Shown: positions 1 to 7,159 of the stretch, one piece after another | How positions within the stretch are numbered: position 1 is the first letter of the stretch | Layout of the letters: each line of letters starts with the position of its first letter | From: an uncultured Eubacteriales bacterium | GTDB taxonomy: Bacteria; Bacillota; Clostridia; Oscillospirales; Butyricicoccaceae | Length of the DNA stretch: 14,807 bases | NCBI GenBank assembly: GCA_934636325.1 | Contig: CAKUAK010000123.1 | Coordinates: forward strand, 1-14,807 | Direction of reading: 5' to 3' | Made by a program: the position numbers and the translations under genes | Notes under the pieces: model-generated | What the model was told of the DNA's origin: nothing | What the model saw: only the letters and a program-made list of their open reading frames with translations | Database searches by the model: none

Positions 1-2
1 GC

Positions 3-36
3 AGGCAAGCCGGACACGTTTGTGTCCGGCTTGCCT
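3..36 (+). terminator. Strong intrinsic terminator hairpin at the left edge
   Basis: A perfect 15-bp stem (3-17 pairs with 22-36) with a GTTT loop is followed on the plus strand by TTTCTTG. This is the form of a rho-independent terminator for a rightward gene ending outside the window. The stem also lies just downstream of the leftward SLH gene and could terminate it as well, but the bases beyond it on that side are not in the window. Confidence 0.75.
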
Positions 37-72
37 TTCTTGATCAAGTGGGCTTGACCCACATATCTTATT

Positions 73-1245
73 TTATTCCATGGTAAAGCTCTGCAAATAA
101 TCCGGCTCGCCCAGCCGCACAACGATCGCCGCGACCTCGCAGCGCTGAATATTGCTTTCCGGACGGAAGTTGTGTGCCGCGTCACTGCCGGTAAGCGCAC
201 CCAGCCGATAGAGCGTGTATACATCCTCTGCATGCTTATTCGTCATCGGCATATCGGGGATCGCTCCGTCTCTAACATCATTTTTCGGTCCAATTCCTTC
301 ACTGTCGTATAAAGCTTTGTTGTTTTTATAATAGGTCGCAAAAATATGCGCGAACTCGCTGCGCGTGATGGGGGAATTGTAATCGCCGTACTGCCAGGGA
401 AGGCCGTTTGCCTTTGCGTATTCCACATAGGGCTGATACCATGCGCCCGAAGCCGGATAGCTTGCTGTCGGATCGTAGTTCTCCTTTACCAGCCCATCGA
501 GGCGGACGGCCAGGGTGATGGCTTCGGCCACCGTCATGTTGTCTTTAGGGGCGAACTTGCCCTCGCTCTTTCCCTTCAGCATGTTAGATTCTGCCAGCAT
601 CGCAACATAATCGGCATACCATGCATCAGAAGGAACGTCTGTAAAGGACGGTGCGGTTTCCGGCACCTGCGTTTCCTCTCCGGAGGCCGTTCCCACAACG
701 GTCAGTTCGTTGGAATACATGCCGTGGTCGCTGCCCTGGAAGGGAACTATTTTGTTGTTGTCATCAACATAAAAGCCGCTGTAGAAGACACGCAGACGAA
801 CCTCCGCCGATTTCAGCTCCTCATAGCTTTCTTTGACAGAGGTAAAACATTCTCCCTCGATAAACAGCTCGTCTTTACGGGATATTTCGCTGTTAAACAT
901 GTAATTGTTTGCACTGTCATATCCCTTGGTCCATTCACCGCCGTTGATCGAGTACTCTGCGTCTATGCTGTTGATCATGCCAACGATATAGCCATCTGCC
1001 GCGCCGTTATCCATATACCATTGCCATGCCTCTATCGCGCCCTGCGACTGCTCCAGATAGAACTCGAGCCGTGCATAGCCTTCGCCTGCTTCAACTATAC
1101 GAAGATCCGAGATGGTCGGCGCACCCCAGCTTGACGGGTTGGGGCCTTTGATCGCGAGAGCAGTTACGGGCATCAGTGAACAGCAAATCACAGCACACAC
1201 CATAAATGCCAGAGCCCTGTGCAGGTACGTTCTTTTTTTCATCAT
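73..1245 (-). CDS. Secreted S-layer homology (SLH) domain protein
   Basis: This 390-aa exported protein is probably anchored to the cell wall. A signal peptide spans residues 1-31: a KKR-containing N-terminus, a hydrophobic core (ALAFMVCAVICC), and likely cleavage after Ala-Leu-Ala at 29-31. Residues 40-190 form an unrecognised, probably beta-rich, extracellular region. Three SLH repeats follow: about 201-251 (starts FTDVPSDAWYADYV), 268-311 (AWYQPYVEYAKANGL, ITRSEFA) and 332-379 (IQRCEVAAIVVRLG). SLH repeats bind pyruvylated secondary wall polymers in Gram-positive bacteria. Two adjacent ATGs (1245 and 1242) follow GGGAGGAATT, so the start is firm to within one codon. The gene is less GC-rich than the phage block beside it and I take it as chromosomal. 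The SLH assignment is secure; the role of the N-terminal half is unknown. Confidence 0.88.
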   Translation of the reverse strand: MMKKRTYLHRALAFMVCAVICCSLMPVTALAIKGPNPSSWGAPTISDLRIVEAGEGYARLEFYLEQSQGAIEAWQWYMDNGAADGYIVGMINSIDAEYSINGGEWTKGYDSANNYMFNSEISRKDELFIEGECFTSVKESYEELKSAEVRLRVFYSGFYVDDNNKIVPFQGSDHGMYSNELTVVGTASGEETQVPETAPSFTDVPSDAWYADYVAMLAESNMLKGKSEGKFAPKDNMTVAEAITLAVRLDGLVKENYDPTASYPASGAWYQPYVEYAKANGLPWQYGDYNSPITRSEFAHIFATYYKNNKALYDSEGIGPKNDVRDGAIPDMPMTNKHAEDVYTLYRLGALTGSDAAHNFRPESNIQRCEVAAIVVRLGEPDYLQSFTME

Positions 1246-1520
1246 AATTCCTCCCTAATATTATTGCCTTTTAGTAGAAACGAATCCCCTGTGACCTATT
1301 CTGCCTGTTTATTCATCTGTTTCCCCCTTATACGTTTGGATTTGATGGCAAAGACCCGGTCTGTTCACAAAAGATGCTTTTTATGAATCAGGATACAAAT
1401 TTAACTATATACAATTATATCTCCCAACACCATATTTTTCAAGGTATTTTATCGGCTTTTATTGCTTTGCGAAGTAAAAACAAAATACATATTTGCTTGA
1501 ATGAGACCATGATGGTAGGA
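1246..1520. other. AT-rich gap between SLH gene and phage block
   Basis: This stretch carries the upstream region of the SLH gene and the left boundary of the phage-like block. It is strikingly AT-rich compared with the operon to its right. I see no convincing gene. A six-codon reading frame with a GGGGG ribosome site (1296-1316, minus) precedes the SLH gene, and I could not fix a clear promoter. If the block integrated site-specifically, one attachment site should lie here, but no matching repeat was recognised at the right end. Confidence 0.5.
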
Positions 1521-1551
1521 AAAGCGGCCTGCAAACAATGCAGACCGCTTT
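1521..1551 (-). terminator. Terminator of the leftward phage operon
   Basis: AAAGCGG (1521-1527) pairs with CCGCTTT (1545-1551). An inner five-pair helix around TGCA, one mismatch and a five-base loop complete the hairpin. Read on the minus strand it ends in CCGCTTTTCC, giving a short U-tract. It lies about 22 bases past the stop codon of the last operon gene, as expected for the end of the late transcript. Confidence 0.7.
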
Positions 1552-1573
1552 GTGCCGTCACGCGATGCTTCGC

Positions 1574-2704
1574 CTATCCCATCGCCGCCAGCTTATAGAA
1601 GCTCTTTCCGTTCTGGTTGAAGCGCTGTGCCAGACCGATGGCCACCATGGCCTCGGCCTCCTCGCGGCTGTATGTGCCGGTAAGGCCGTATATCTGCACC
1701 CCGTCATCGCCGCCCGAGCTTCGGCTTTTGGACGATGCGCTCTTTGCCGTGCTTTTTACGGCGCTCTTGGCCGCCGCGGCGGTATTCTTCAATGCCTGCT
1801 GCTCTTCATAGCGGCGGTCGGATATCTCGTCGCGCCCCAGCTTATATGCCCACTCGCTGTCATACCGGCTGTCGGCAAGGCTGTCCCGTGACCTGTCGTA
1901 TTCCAGCTGCTCGTCCTGACGCCTGAGCTTTTCCGAATCGAGATACCGGTCATAGTCCTCCTGCTGCCTGCGGTACGCGTCGTCGATCGTGTCGCGGTAG
2001 CGCTGGTATTCCTGCTGGTCCAGCTTGGCCAGTGCCGAAAGGCTGTCCATGTCGAGCTCCAGCCCGTCCATATATACTTCATAGGCCAGCTTATACAGCT
2101 CGGGGATCTTGTCGGCCTGCTTGGCGCTGTAATAGCTTCCGGCCTGCTGTGCCGCCGAGGCGGCATAGCTCGAGACATACCCGCCGGTATTCTGTGCCGC
2201 CATGCCGAGGGCATCCTGCGCCGCCCTTTTGCCCTCCCGCTGATATGCCTCGGCATATGCGGCGTAAAGCGGGTCGCTCTTATAGTCATAAGAAAACTCG
2301 CCCCGGGAGGTCAGCTTGTCGATCAGGCTGTCGATCCTCCCGGCATAACGGCTCTGGTACTCGGGCAGGTCATAGGATGTCAGGTACTCGATGGCCATGT
2401 CGTATATATCGTCGCCAGCCCATTGCTCCATGCCCTTGGTCGACGAGGCCTTGTCGACCCTCTTTTTGAGCAGCCCGGCCACCTCCCGGCGGCTGCCGCC
2501 CGAACCGATGGCCGACTTTATGCGGCTGCCGTAGTCGTTTTTATCGAGCCATCCGGCATAATCCGACGTCGTACCGTAGCTCAGGCCCTCTCCCTTTATT
2601 TTTTCGTTTCTCTGCTGTTCGAGTTTGGCCGCCGTGCGGTAATCGCCGCTCGAAGCCGCCTTTTCGATCAGCTTTTTATAGTCTGTGTCTTTGCTGTAAG
2701 CCAT
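1574..2704 (-). CDS. Putative internal virion / ejection protein
   Basis: This is the last gene of the operon, 376 aa. The N-terminus (KDTDYKKLIEKAASSGDYRTAAKLEQQRNEKI) resembles large structural proteins of clostridial phages, which are usually annotated only as phage proteins. An Ala/Tyr/Gln-rich middle (about 145-200) leads into a long, highly charged helical stretch rich in Asp, Arg, Gln and Tyr (about 220-305). A low-complexity Ala/Lys/Ser linker (306-330) follows, then a small folded tail (about 335-376) containing YSREEAEAMVAIG. A helical, low-complexity protein at the end of a short-tail module fits an internal core or DNA-ejection protein, but this is inference from position and composition. 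The start at 2704 is supported by AAAGGAGAAGAT just upstream. Confidence is high that it is a gene and low for the role. Confidence 0.6.
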   Translation of the reverse strand: MAYSKDTDYKKLIEKAASSGDYRTAAKLEQQRNEKIKGEGLSYGTTSDYAGWLDKNDYGSRIKSAIGSGGSRREVAGLLKKRVDKASSTKGMEQWAGDDIYDMAIEYLTSYDLPEYQSRYAGRIDSLIDKLTSRGEFSYDYKSDPLYAAYAEAYQREGKRAAQDALGMAAQNTGGYVSSYAASAAQQAGSYYSAKQADKIPELYKLAYEVYMDGLELDMDSLSALAKLDQQEYQRYRDTIDDAYRRQQEDYDRYLDSEKLRRQDEQLEYDRSRDSLADSRYDSEWAYKLGRDEISDRRYEEQQALKNTAAAAKSAVKSTAKSASSKSRSSGGDDGVQIYGLTGTYSREEAEAMVAIGLAQRFNQNGKSFYKLAAMG

Positions 2705-2719
2705 ATCTTCTCCTTTCCT

Positions 2720-3091
2720 CTATTCCCATGTGCCGCAGTCGATATAGACCGCCGCCTCCGGCCCGACGCATACCCTTCCGCTTCCGTCGAGATAGACGGC
2801 GCTGCGTCCTCCCTTTCCGGCAATCTCCATGCGGAAGGCGCTGCCCTGCCTCCCCATGACGACCCGCTCGCCGCCGCTTCCGTAAAGGGCAAGGCTCTCT
2901 CCCGAAATGCTCATGCCGTCGCCGCCGATGCTGGTGACGCCGGGATCTATGCTGGTGACATTGGTGCTGTCGAGATTATAGAGGGTATATTCAAGCTGCT
3001 CCTGCATGCTCCTTATATGATCCTCCATGATGCGCAGGCTCCTGCGGGTGTCGCTCGCGTCCAGCCTGCGCATTACGCCCGAAAATATCAT
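2720..3091 (-). CDS. Small phage structural protein, function unknown
   Basis: This is a 123-aa protein with no family I recognise. Residues 8-40 form a charged helix (RRLDASDTRRSLRIMEDHIR) likely to oligomerise. The rest is Gly/Ser-rich and beta-like, with repeated short turns (GSGGERVVMG, YLDGSGRVCVG) reminiscent of fibre or spike tips. Its ATG overlaps the stop of the upstream tail-hub gene as ATGA, so it is translationally coupled to it. That pairing suggests a tail accessory protein, possibly a tail needle or plug. This role is only a guess from location. Confidence 0.55.
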   Translation of the reverse strand: MIFSGVMRRLDASDTRRSLRIMEDHIRSMQEQLEYTLYNLDSTNVTSIDPGVTSIGGDGMSISGESLALYGSGGERVVMGRQGSAFRMEIAGKGGRSAVYLDGSGRVCVGPEAAVYIDCGTWE

Positions 3092-4590
3092 TTCTGCTCG
3101 CTCCCCCTTCTGAATATCCTTTCGATCGACATGACGGTGCAGCGGCCCCTGCCCCGCAGCCGCAGGGCCATATCATAACCCCTGTTGGGCGGAAGCGATG
3201 CCCTTCTCGGGCCGGCATATCCCGCCGGCCATACCGCCGCCTGCTGCCACGGCCGGCCGGTCATTCGGTATTCGAGGGCCATCCACGCCCCATCCTCCTG
3301 CCGGGCGTCGACGATAACGCCGCACAGGGAGGTGTACCGCCCCGGCGCGCCCTTAAAGGGGCGGAACTCGGCCAGCCACTCTTCATCCTCCGCGCCCTCG
3401 TCAAGGGCCAGCAGCCGCCCGCCGCGGCAGAGCATATGCATCCTTCCGCCGCAGGAGGTCATTGCCGCCCCCTGTTCTTCGCCCCAGGGCAGCCACCTCT
3501 CGCGCAGCAGGTCGTATGTCCATGTGCCCCAGCCGCCCGAAAGATAATACCGTCCCTTCCATATGCCGCCGCAGCCCTCGCCGCTCCACGGCATGCCGAC
3601 CCTCTGGCTGAGCAGACGCGGCACCCCGCCCGAATAGGCGTAAAAGCCATCGGTCCCGAGGTAATACATATCCTCGCTGTCGGTCAGGACGGTCGGCGCG
3701 CAGCCCCTTCTGACGCCGGGTATCCTGGCCGGCATGAGCTGGAAATTGGCCGGGCGTGTGCCATAGAGCTTATATGCCATATCCTCCTTGAAAAACATTA
3801 TGTGCGAGCCGTAGGGCGCACAGGCCGTGAAGCCGCCGTCGCCGCCGGTGGTCACGGCATAAGAATCGGTCGACAGGCCGTCGTATACAAAGAAATTGAG
3901 CGGGTCGCCCAGCTTCGAGCCGTAAATGACATTGCCCTCGCAGCCCCAAAGGCGGTTGCCGCTTTCGCATATGACCTCGAGGTCGGGCAGACGCCGCCTG
4001 ACCGTGACGCTGCCGCTCTCGGTCCCGGCCTCAAAGACATTGTCGTCGAACCGCAGCTTTGTCCCCTCGACACCTCTGACGATAAGGCTGAGATCATTGG
4101 CGCTGTGCTCGGCACAGCCCGATATCTCTACCCCGTCGCCCTCTGCAAAGGGCCACTGACCCTCGGCCAGCTCGATGGAGCCTCCATCGAAGGTCAGCCC
4201 CGAGGCCGTGACCGACGCCTCCATATCGCAGAGTTCGCCCGAGGCCGTGTCGATATATTTTTTATCGGGAAAGATGACTATCCTCTGCCCGATGACCGCC
4301 GTATGTTTGGCGCCCTCTGTGACCGGGCCGATATCTGCCCCGTCCCATATGACCCTTCCGCCGCATATAAGGGCCAGCTTTCCGCCCGAGGCCGCCATGG
4401 CCTGGGGATCTTCATATTCGCCCTCTGTGAGCGGCGCTGCGCGCTGGCATAGTGCCGGACTTTCCCGGCTGTCGAGATGCAGTCCGCCGGCAAGGCTGCC
4501 GTTTTCATAATCGCCGGTCAGCCACAGCCCGCCGATGCTCTCGGTGACCGACGATATGCCGCCCCCCTGCGGAAGATAGGGCATCCTCAT
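3088..4590 (-). CDS. Short-tail hub / stabilisation protein (gp10-like)
   Basis: This 500-aa protein is probably a component of the short tail below the portal. The segment at residues 228-277 (GDPLNF, then GLSTDSYAVTTGGDGGFTA, then FFKEDMAYKLYG) is the hallmark of a family common in podovirus-like phages of Firmicutes. A later YLGTDGFYAYSGG unit continues the beta-propeller-like pattern of repeated short strands with Gly-Asp turns. I chose the ATG at 4590 rather than the longer frame open to 4704. It overlaps the stop of the adaptor gene as ATGA, has GGAGG eight bases upstream, and the 38 extra residues would be a low-complexity shadow of the adaptor gene. Homology to P22-type tail accessory factors is inferred from memory of the family and needs a profile search. 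Confidence 0.75.
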   Translation of the reverse strand: MRMPYLPQGGGISSVTESIGGLWLTGDYENGSLAGGLHLDSRESPALCQRAAPLTEGEYEDPQAMAASGGKLALICGGRVIWDGADIGPVTEGAKHTAVIGQRIVIFPDKKYIDTASGELCDMEASVTASGLTFDGGSIELAEGQWPFAEGDGVEISGCAEHSANDLSLIVRGVEGTKLRFDDNVFEAGTESGSVTVRRRLPDLEVICESGNRLWGCEGNVIYGSKLGDPLNFFVYDGLSTDSYAVTTGGDGGFTACAPYGSHIMFFKEDMAYKLYGTRPANFQLMPARIPGVRRGCAPTVLTDSEDMYYLGTDGFYAYSGGVPRLLSQRVGMPWSGEGCGGIWKGRYYLSGGWGTWTYDLLRERWLPWGEEQGAAMTSCGGRMHMLCRGGRLLALDEGAEDEEWLAEFRPFKGAPGRYTSLCGVIVDARQEDGAWMALEYRMTGRPWQQAAVWPAGYAGPRRASLPPNRGYDMALRLRGRGRCTVMSIERIFRRGSEQK

Positions 4591-4949
4591 ACGCCGCGCC
4601 TCCATATCCCCTTTATGCCGGCGGGCTGCGGCGCCTTGTCCCGCAGCTTCTGCTTTTTGAAATCCTCCATGAGGGCGTTGAAGAGCACCGTCATGCCGTT
4701 CCATCCCTCATATTCGCGGTGGGCCAGGTCTATCCTGGCGCAGAGATAGAATATATAGATATCCTCGTATCCCCCGTCGGCCGTCAGCTGCGCACCGGCG
4801 CAGCCGGGGGGATCGGGCAGGTCGGGCGTCATGCCCAGCTCGCGCATCAGACGCCGTTCAAGCCCGGCCACATACCGCATCTTTTCCATATCGTCAAGGC
4901 TGTTGGGGCGCAGCCCGTCGGCCCTTGCGATGACCTCGGCGACCGTCAT
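4587..4949 (-). CDS. Head-tail adaptor (connector) protein
   Basis: This 120-aa, mainly helical protein begins MTVAEVIARADGLRPN. It has a conserved-looking core, GGYEDIYIFYLCARIDLAHREYEG, followed by a helix ending in FNALMEDFKKQ. That arrangement (N-terminal helix naming positions and residues, then a Tyr-rich helical core, then an FxxxxxDF helix) matches small head-completion/adaptor proteins that bind below the portal. Its ATG overlaps the stop of the holin-like gene (ATGA), and its own stop overlaps the start of the tail-hub gene, giving a tightly coupled trio. GGGGGAG lies six bases upstream of the start. Its place next to the tail hub supports the call. Confidence 0.7.
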   Translation of the reverse strand: MTVAEVIARADGLRPNSLDDMEKMRYVAGLERRLMRELGMTPDLPDPPGCAGAQLTADGGYEDIYIFYLCARIDLAHREYEGWNGMTVLFNALMEDFKKQKLRDKAPQPAGIKGIWRRGV

Positions 4950-5170
4950 CTTTTCTCCCCCTGTTCAAGGTCGCCTATGCGGTGGTTGATGACCTTTATC
5001 TGCTCTTCTACGACCGGCATCCTCTGGGCGAAATTGTTGTGCTCGCGCACCTCGCGGGTCAGCTCGTCGAGCCTCATCTCGGTCACCGCAGCCTGGCGGC
5101 TGTTGGCCGCCAGCACGCCGAGGAGGGTGACTATGCTGGTGATGACCGCCGTAATGACGCTGTCGCTCAT
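4946..5170 (-). CDS. Small holin-like membrane protein with coiled coil
   Basis: This is a 74-aa protein with one N-terminal membrane helix (ITAVITSIVTLLGVLAAN, residues 5-22). A charged amphipathic helix follows (MRLDELTREVREH, then PVVEEQIKVINHRIGDLEQ), likely a coiled coil. Small proteins of this form are common near the tail-fibre and lysis genes of clostridial phages, where they are annotated as holin- or XhlA-like. Function has rarely been tested. The frame is open upstream to 5332, but the ATG at 5170 has GGAGG six bases before it and begins right after the preceding stop, so the longer version is rejected. No endolysin gene follows; the next gene is the head-tail adaptor. A scaffold or membrane-anchor role is an alternative. 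Confidence 0.7.
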   Translation of the reverse strand: MSDSVITAVITSIVTLLGVLAANSRQAAVTEMRLDELTREVREHNNFAQRMPVVEEQIKVINHRIGDLEQGEKR

Positions 5171-5171
5171 G

Positions 5172-5597
5172 CTATCCCTCCACCTTCTGCCATCCATAGA
5201 CCCCGGGCTGCCAGACATTGTTGTCCAGAAGCGAGCGCCAGCGCGCCCCCTCGTGATAGACTTCGTCGCCCTCCATATAGGCGTCCTGCGCCCCGAGGGG
5301 CTGTGTCCATATGGCCGTGCCGTCCTCGGCAAAGCCTATCCTTTTAAAGAGCGACGCCGCAAGGTCGGGACGCCAATCGGCCTGGGAAACATGCCCATGC
5401 ATCACCCTGTAAAGCTGAGGCTCGCCGTCGGCATTGCTGCCGCAGGCGACGATGTCGCCCGCCTTATATCTCTGCTTTTCCGACCACGCCGGATAGACCG
5501 ACGCCATCTCCATCATGACGCTCTCGTCGGTCATCTGCGCCGCCCAGAGCTGCAATGCCCTTCTTATCTGACGCGCCCTTGTTATCCTGTCGGTCAT
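5172..5597 (-). CDS. Double carbohydrate-binding module (ChtBD3-like) phage protein
   Basis: This 141-aa protein has two tandem modules of the type-3 chitin-binding/CBM5-12 form. Module one is about residues 35-78 (YPAWSEKQRYKAGDIV, then LYRVMHGHVSQADWRPD). Module two is about 97-139 (WTQPLGAQDAYMEGDEVYHEG, then the aromatic end NNVWQPGVYGW). The pattern of Trp, Gly-Asp and a final Trp forms the sugar-binding face in this family. Residues 1-33 are helical and probably attach it to the particle. Such proteins occur beside tail fibres and lysins in Firmicutes phages and are thought to bind cell-wall glycan. The start at 5597 follows GGAGGAATAG and lies one base from the preceding stop. A TTG start at 5615 is possible but would overlap the upstream gene. 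Confidence 0.8.
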   Translation of the reverse strand: MTDRITRARQIRRALQLWAAQMTDESVMMEMASVYPAWSEKQRYKAGDIVACGSNADGEPQLYRVMHGHVSQADWRPDLAASLFKRIGFAEDGTAIWTQPLGAQDAYMEGDEVYHEGARWRSLLDNNVWQPGVYGWQKVEG

Positions 5598-5598
5598 T

Positions 5599-5988
5599 CT
5601 ATTCCTCCTCTCCAAGCAGGGCCGAAAGGGCCGCCGCGTTCTCCTGTGATGCGCCCGAGGCTATGGCCTCGAGGGCGGCCGCCTGACGCTCTTCGGCCGT
5701 GGGCTCGCGGCTCGCGGTATTCTGGGCGTCCTCAAAGGCCTCGATGGCCCTCAGGACATCCTCGTCGGTCTCGCAGGCCGAAAGGTCGGCCCCCATGCCG
5801 CCGTAGGTCTGTTTCATCTGGCCCAGCGTCCCGAAAAATCCGCCGTTGATCTCTCCAGCCGAGCATACGACGGTGATGCTTTCCAGCCCGGCGGCGGGAT
5901 ATCTCGCTATCCACTGCTGTGCCGTCAGCACCTCGCCCACCGGCGTTATGATCGGATCTCTTTTATTCCAAATGGCATATCTTTTCAT
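5599..5988 (-). CDS. Tail-module protein of a clostridial phage family, unknown role
   Basis: This is a 129-aa protein. The N-terminal part (MKRYAIWNKRDPIITPVGEV, then TAQQWIARYPAAG and INGGFFGTLGQM) is a pattern I recognise from clostridial prophages, where it lies between tail fibres and the carbohydrate-binding protein and holin. No biochemical role is known to me. The C-terminal half is acidic and Ala/Glu-rich, ending GEEE, and looks like a variable helical tail. GAGGAGAG sits just upstream of the ATG. Finding this gene, the CBM protein and the holin-like gene as a block shows a module of long-tailed phage type sitting inside a short-tailed phage operon. Confidence 0.65.
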   Translation of the reverse strand: MKRYAIWNKRDPIITPVGEVLTAQQWIARYPAAGLESITVVCSAGEINGGFFGTLGQMKQTYGGMGADLSACETDEDVLRAIEAFEDAQNTASREPTAEERQAAALEAIASGASQENAAALSALLGEEE

Positions 5989-6005
5989 ATATCTCTCCTC
6001 CTGTT

Positions 6006-7157
6006 TTAAGCCTGTATGAACGCCCTTGCCCAGGCGTAATAGTCACCGGCAAAGATGGCATAGTCCCCGGCCTTCGCACCGGCGACGGTGTATTCGCCCG
6101 AGCTTATGCCGACCCTTCCCATGTCGTCCGCCGGGGCGGTCCTGGTCATGCTCTCGTCGTATATATCACACTGCCACGCGCCGGCCGTCGTGCCGTAGTA
6201 TCCGCCGCCGAAGACGGCATAGCCGTCAAGGGTGACCCCGGCCGCCGGACGTCCCCTGCCGAAGCTCTGGGCCGCCTGTGTCCGTGTCAGGCCCGCGTCG
6301 AAAAGATAGACCTCGGCCTTGCCCGAGACATTGCTGTCACAGCCCCCGGCAAAGACCGCCCTGCCGCCCAGAACGGCCGTGCCCATATGGCGCAGATGAT
6401 AAAATACCTCCGGCGAGGATATCCGCGTCAGGCTGCCGTCATAGGAATTGGCGGCCGCCTCGGCGTCGCCGCCCGCGAATACCGCCCGCTCGCCGAGGGC
6501 GCAGCCCGAAAGCCTGCCGCGCCTGAGTGACAGCGAGGCGGCCTGGGTCCAGGTCAGCGACCCATCATAGGCATAGACCTCGGCCCTGACGGCCGAGGTC
6601 GACGTTCCCGTGCGTCCCCCGGCCACAAGGGCGTACTGCCCTGCCGCGGCCGCGGCGGCCGAATAGACCGCCGTGGTCAATCCGGTGCCCGCCGCCGTTT
6701 TGGTCAGCGATATATCGACCTTATACACCGTCGAAGCGCAGGTCGTCTTGCTGTCGGCCGCCGTCTTTCCTCCGGCCAGCAGCGCCCAGTCACCCATGCC
6801 GCATCCGGCCATCCTGTGTCGGGCGGCGGGCAGCGTCGAGGTCGTGTGGACAAGGCTGCCGTCATACAGGTCGATGTCGTTCGACGCCGTATCGGCGGCC
6901 GAGCTGACGCTTTTGCAGCCGCCCGCGAACACGGCCCTTCCGCCTATCGTCACGCCTGTCATATTGAAGCGCTCGGCGGAAAGGTCGGCGGCGCGGCCGT
7001 AATATGCCGGGGTGCCCCCGCCGAAAAATGGACGGGCCGTGCCGCCTATGCCGACATATGCCTTTTTTACCCGGGCGGCATACCCGCCCGCGCCGACATA
7101 TATCTTCTTTACCCTTCGGGCAAGTCCGCCCTGCCCGATATACATCCTTTTGGCCAT
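6006..7157 (-). CDS. Kelch-like beta-propeller tail protein (receptor-binding candidate)
   Basis: This 383-aa protein starts with three tandem 14-residue repeats (residues 5-46, consensus xYVGxGGxARRVKK), a motif seen at the N-terminus of phage tail proteins and probably the particle-attachment part. From residue 68 to the end there are six kelch-like units. Each has a hydrophobic strand ending in Ala/Gly-Gly (75-80, 125-130, 176-181, 225-230, 267-272, 314-319) and later a YDGSLT-type strand. A partial unit AIFAGD at 366-371 would close the ring. Units are 42-53 residues, the usual kelch blade size. Kelch propellers bind proteins or sugars, so I infer a receptor-binding role. The start at 7157 follows GAGGTATAGAG right after the tail-fibre stop; the frame is open to 7544 but that extension is Arg/Gly low-complexity shadow. 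Confidence 0.72.
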   Translation of the reverse strand: MAKRMYIGQGGLARRVKKIYVGAGGYAARVKKAYVGIGGTARPFFGGGTPAYYGRAADLSAERFNMTGVTIGGRAVFAGGCKSVSSAADTASNDIDLYDGSLVHTTSTLPAARHRMAGCGMGDWALLAGGKTAADSKTTCASTVYKVDISLTKTAAGTGLTTAVYSAAAAAAGQYALVAGGRTGTSTSAVRAEVYAYDGSLTWTQAASLSLRRGRLSGCALGERAVFAGGDAEAAANSYDGSLTRISSPEVFYHLRHMGTAVLGGRAVFAGGCDSNVSGKAEVYLFDAGLTRTQAAQSFGRGRPAAGVTLDGYAVFGGGYYGTTAGAWQCDIYDESMTRTAPADDMGRVGISSGEYTVAGAKAGDYAIFAGDYYAWARAFIQA

Positions 7158-7159
7158 CT

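Noticed and set aside
346..1134. A 262-codon plus-strand frame across the SLH gene
   Set aside because: Opposite strand of a clear secreted protein; the translated sequence has no family features.
1296..1316. Six-codon leader-like frame before the SLH gene with a GGGGG ribosome site
   Set aside because: Too short to judge; no attenuator hairpin or regulatory codons were seen.
1374..1598. A 74-codon plus-strand frame in the left gap
   Set aside because: It runs through the operon terminator and into the end of the last operon gene, and has no ribosome site.
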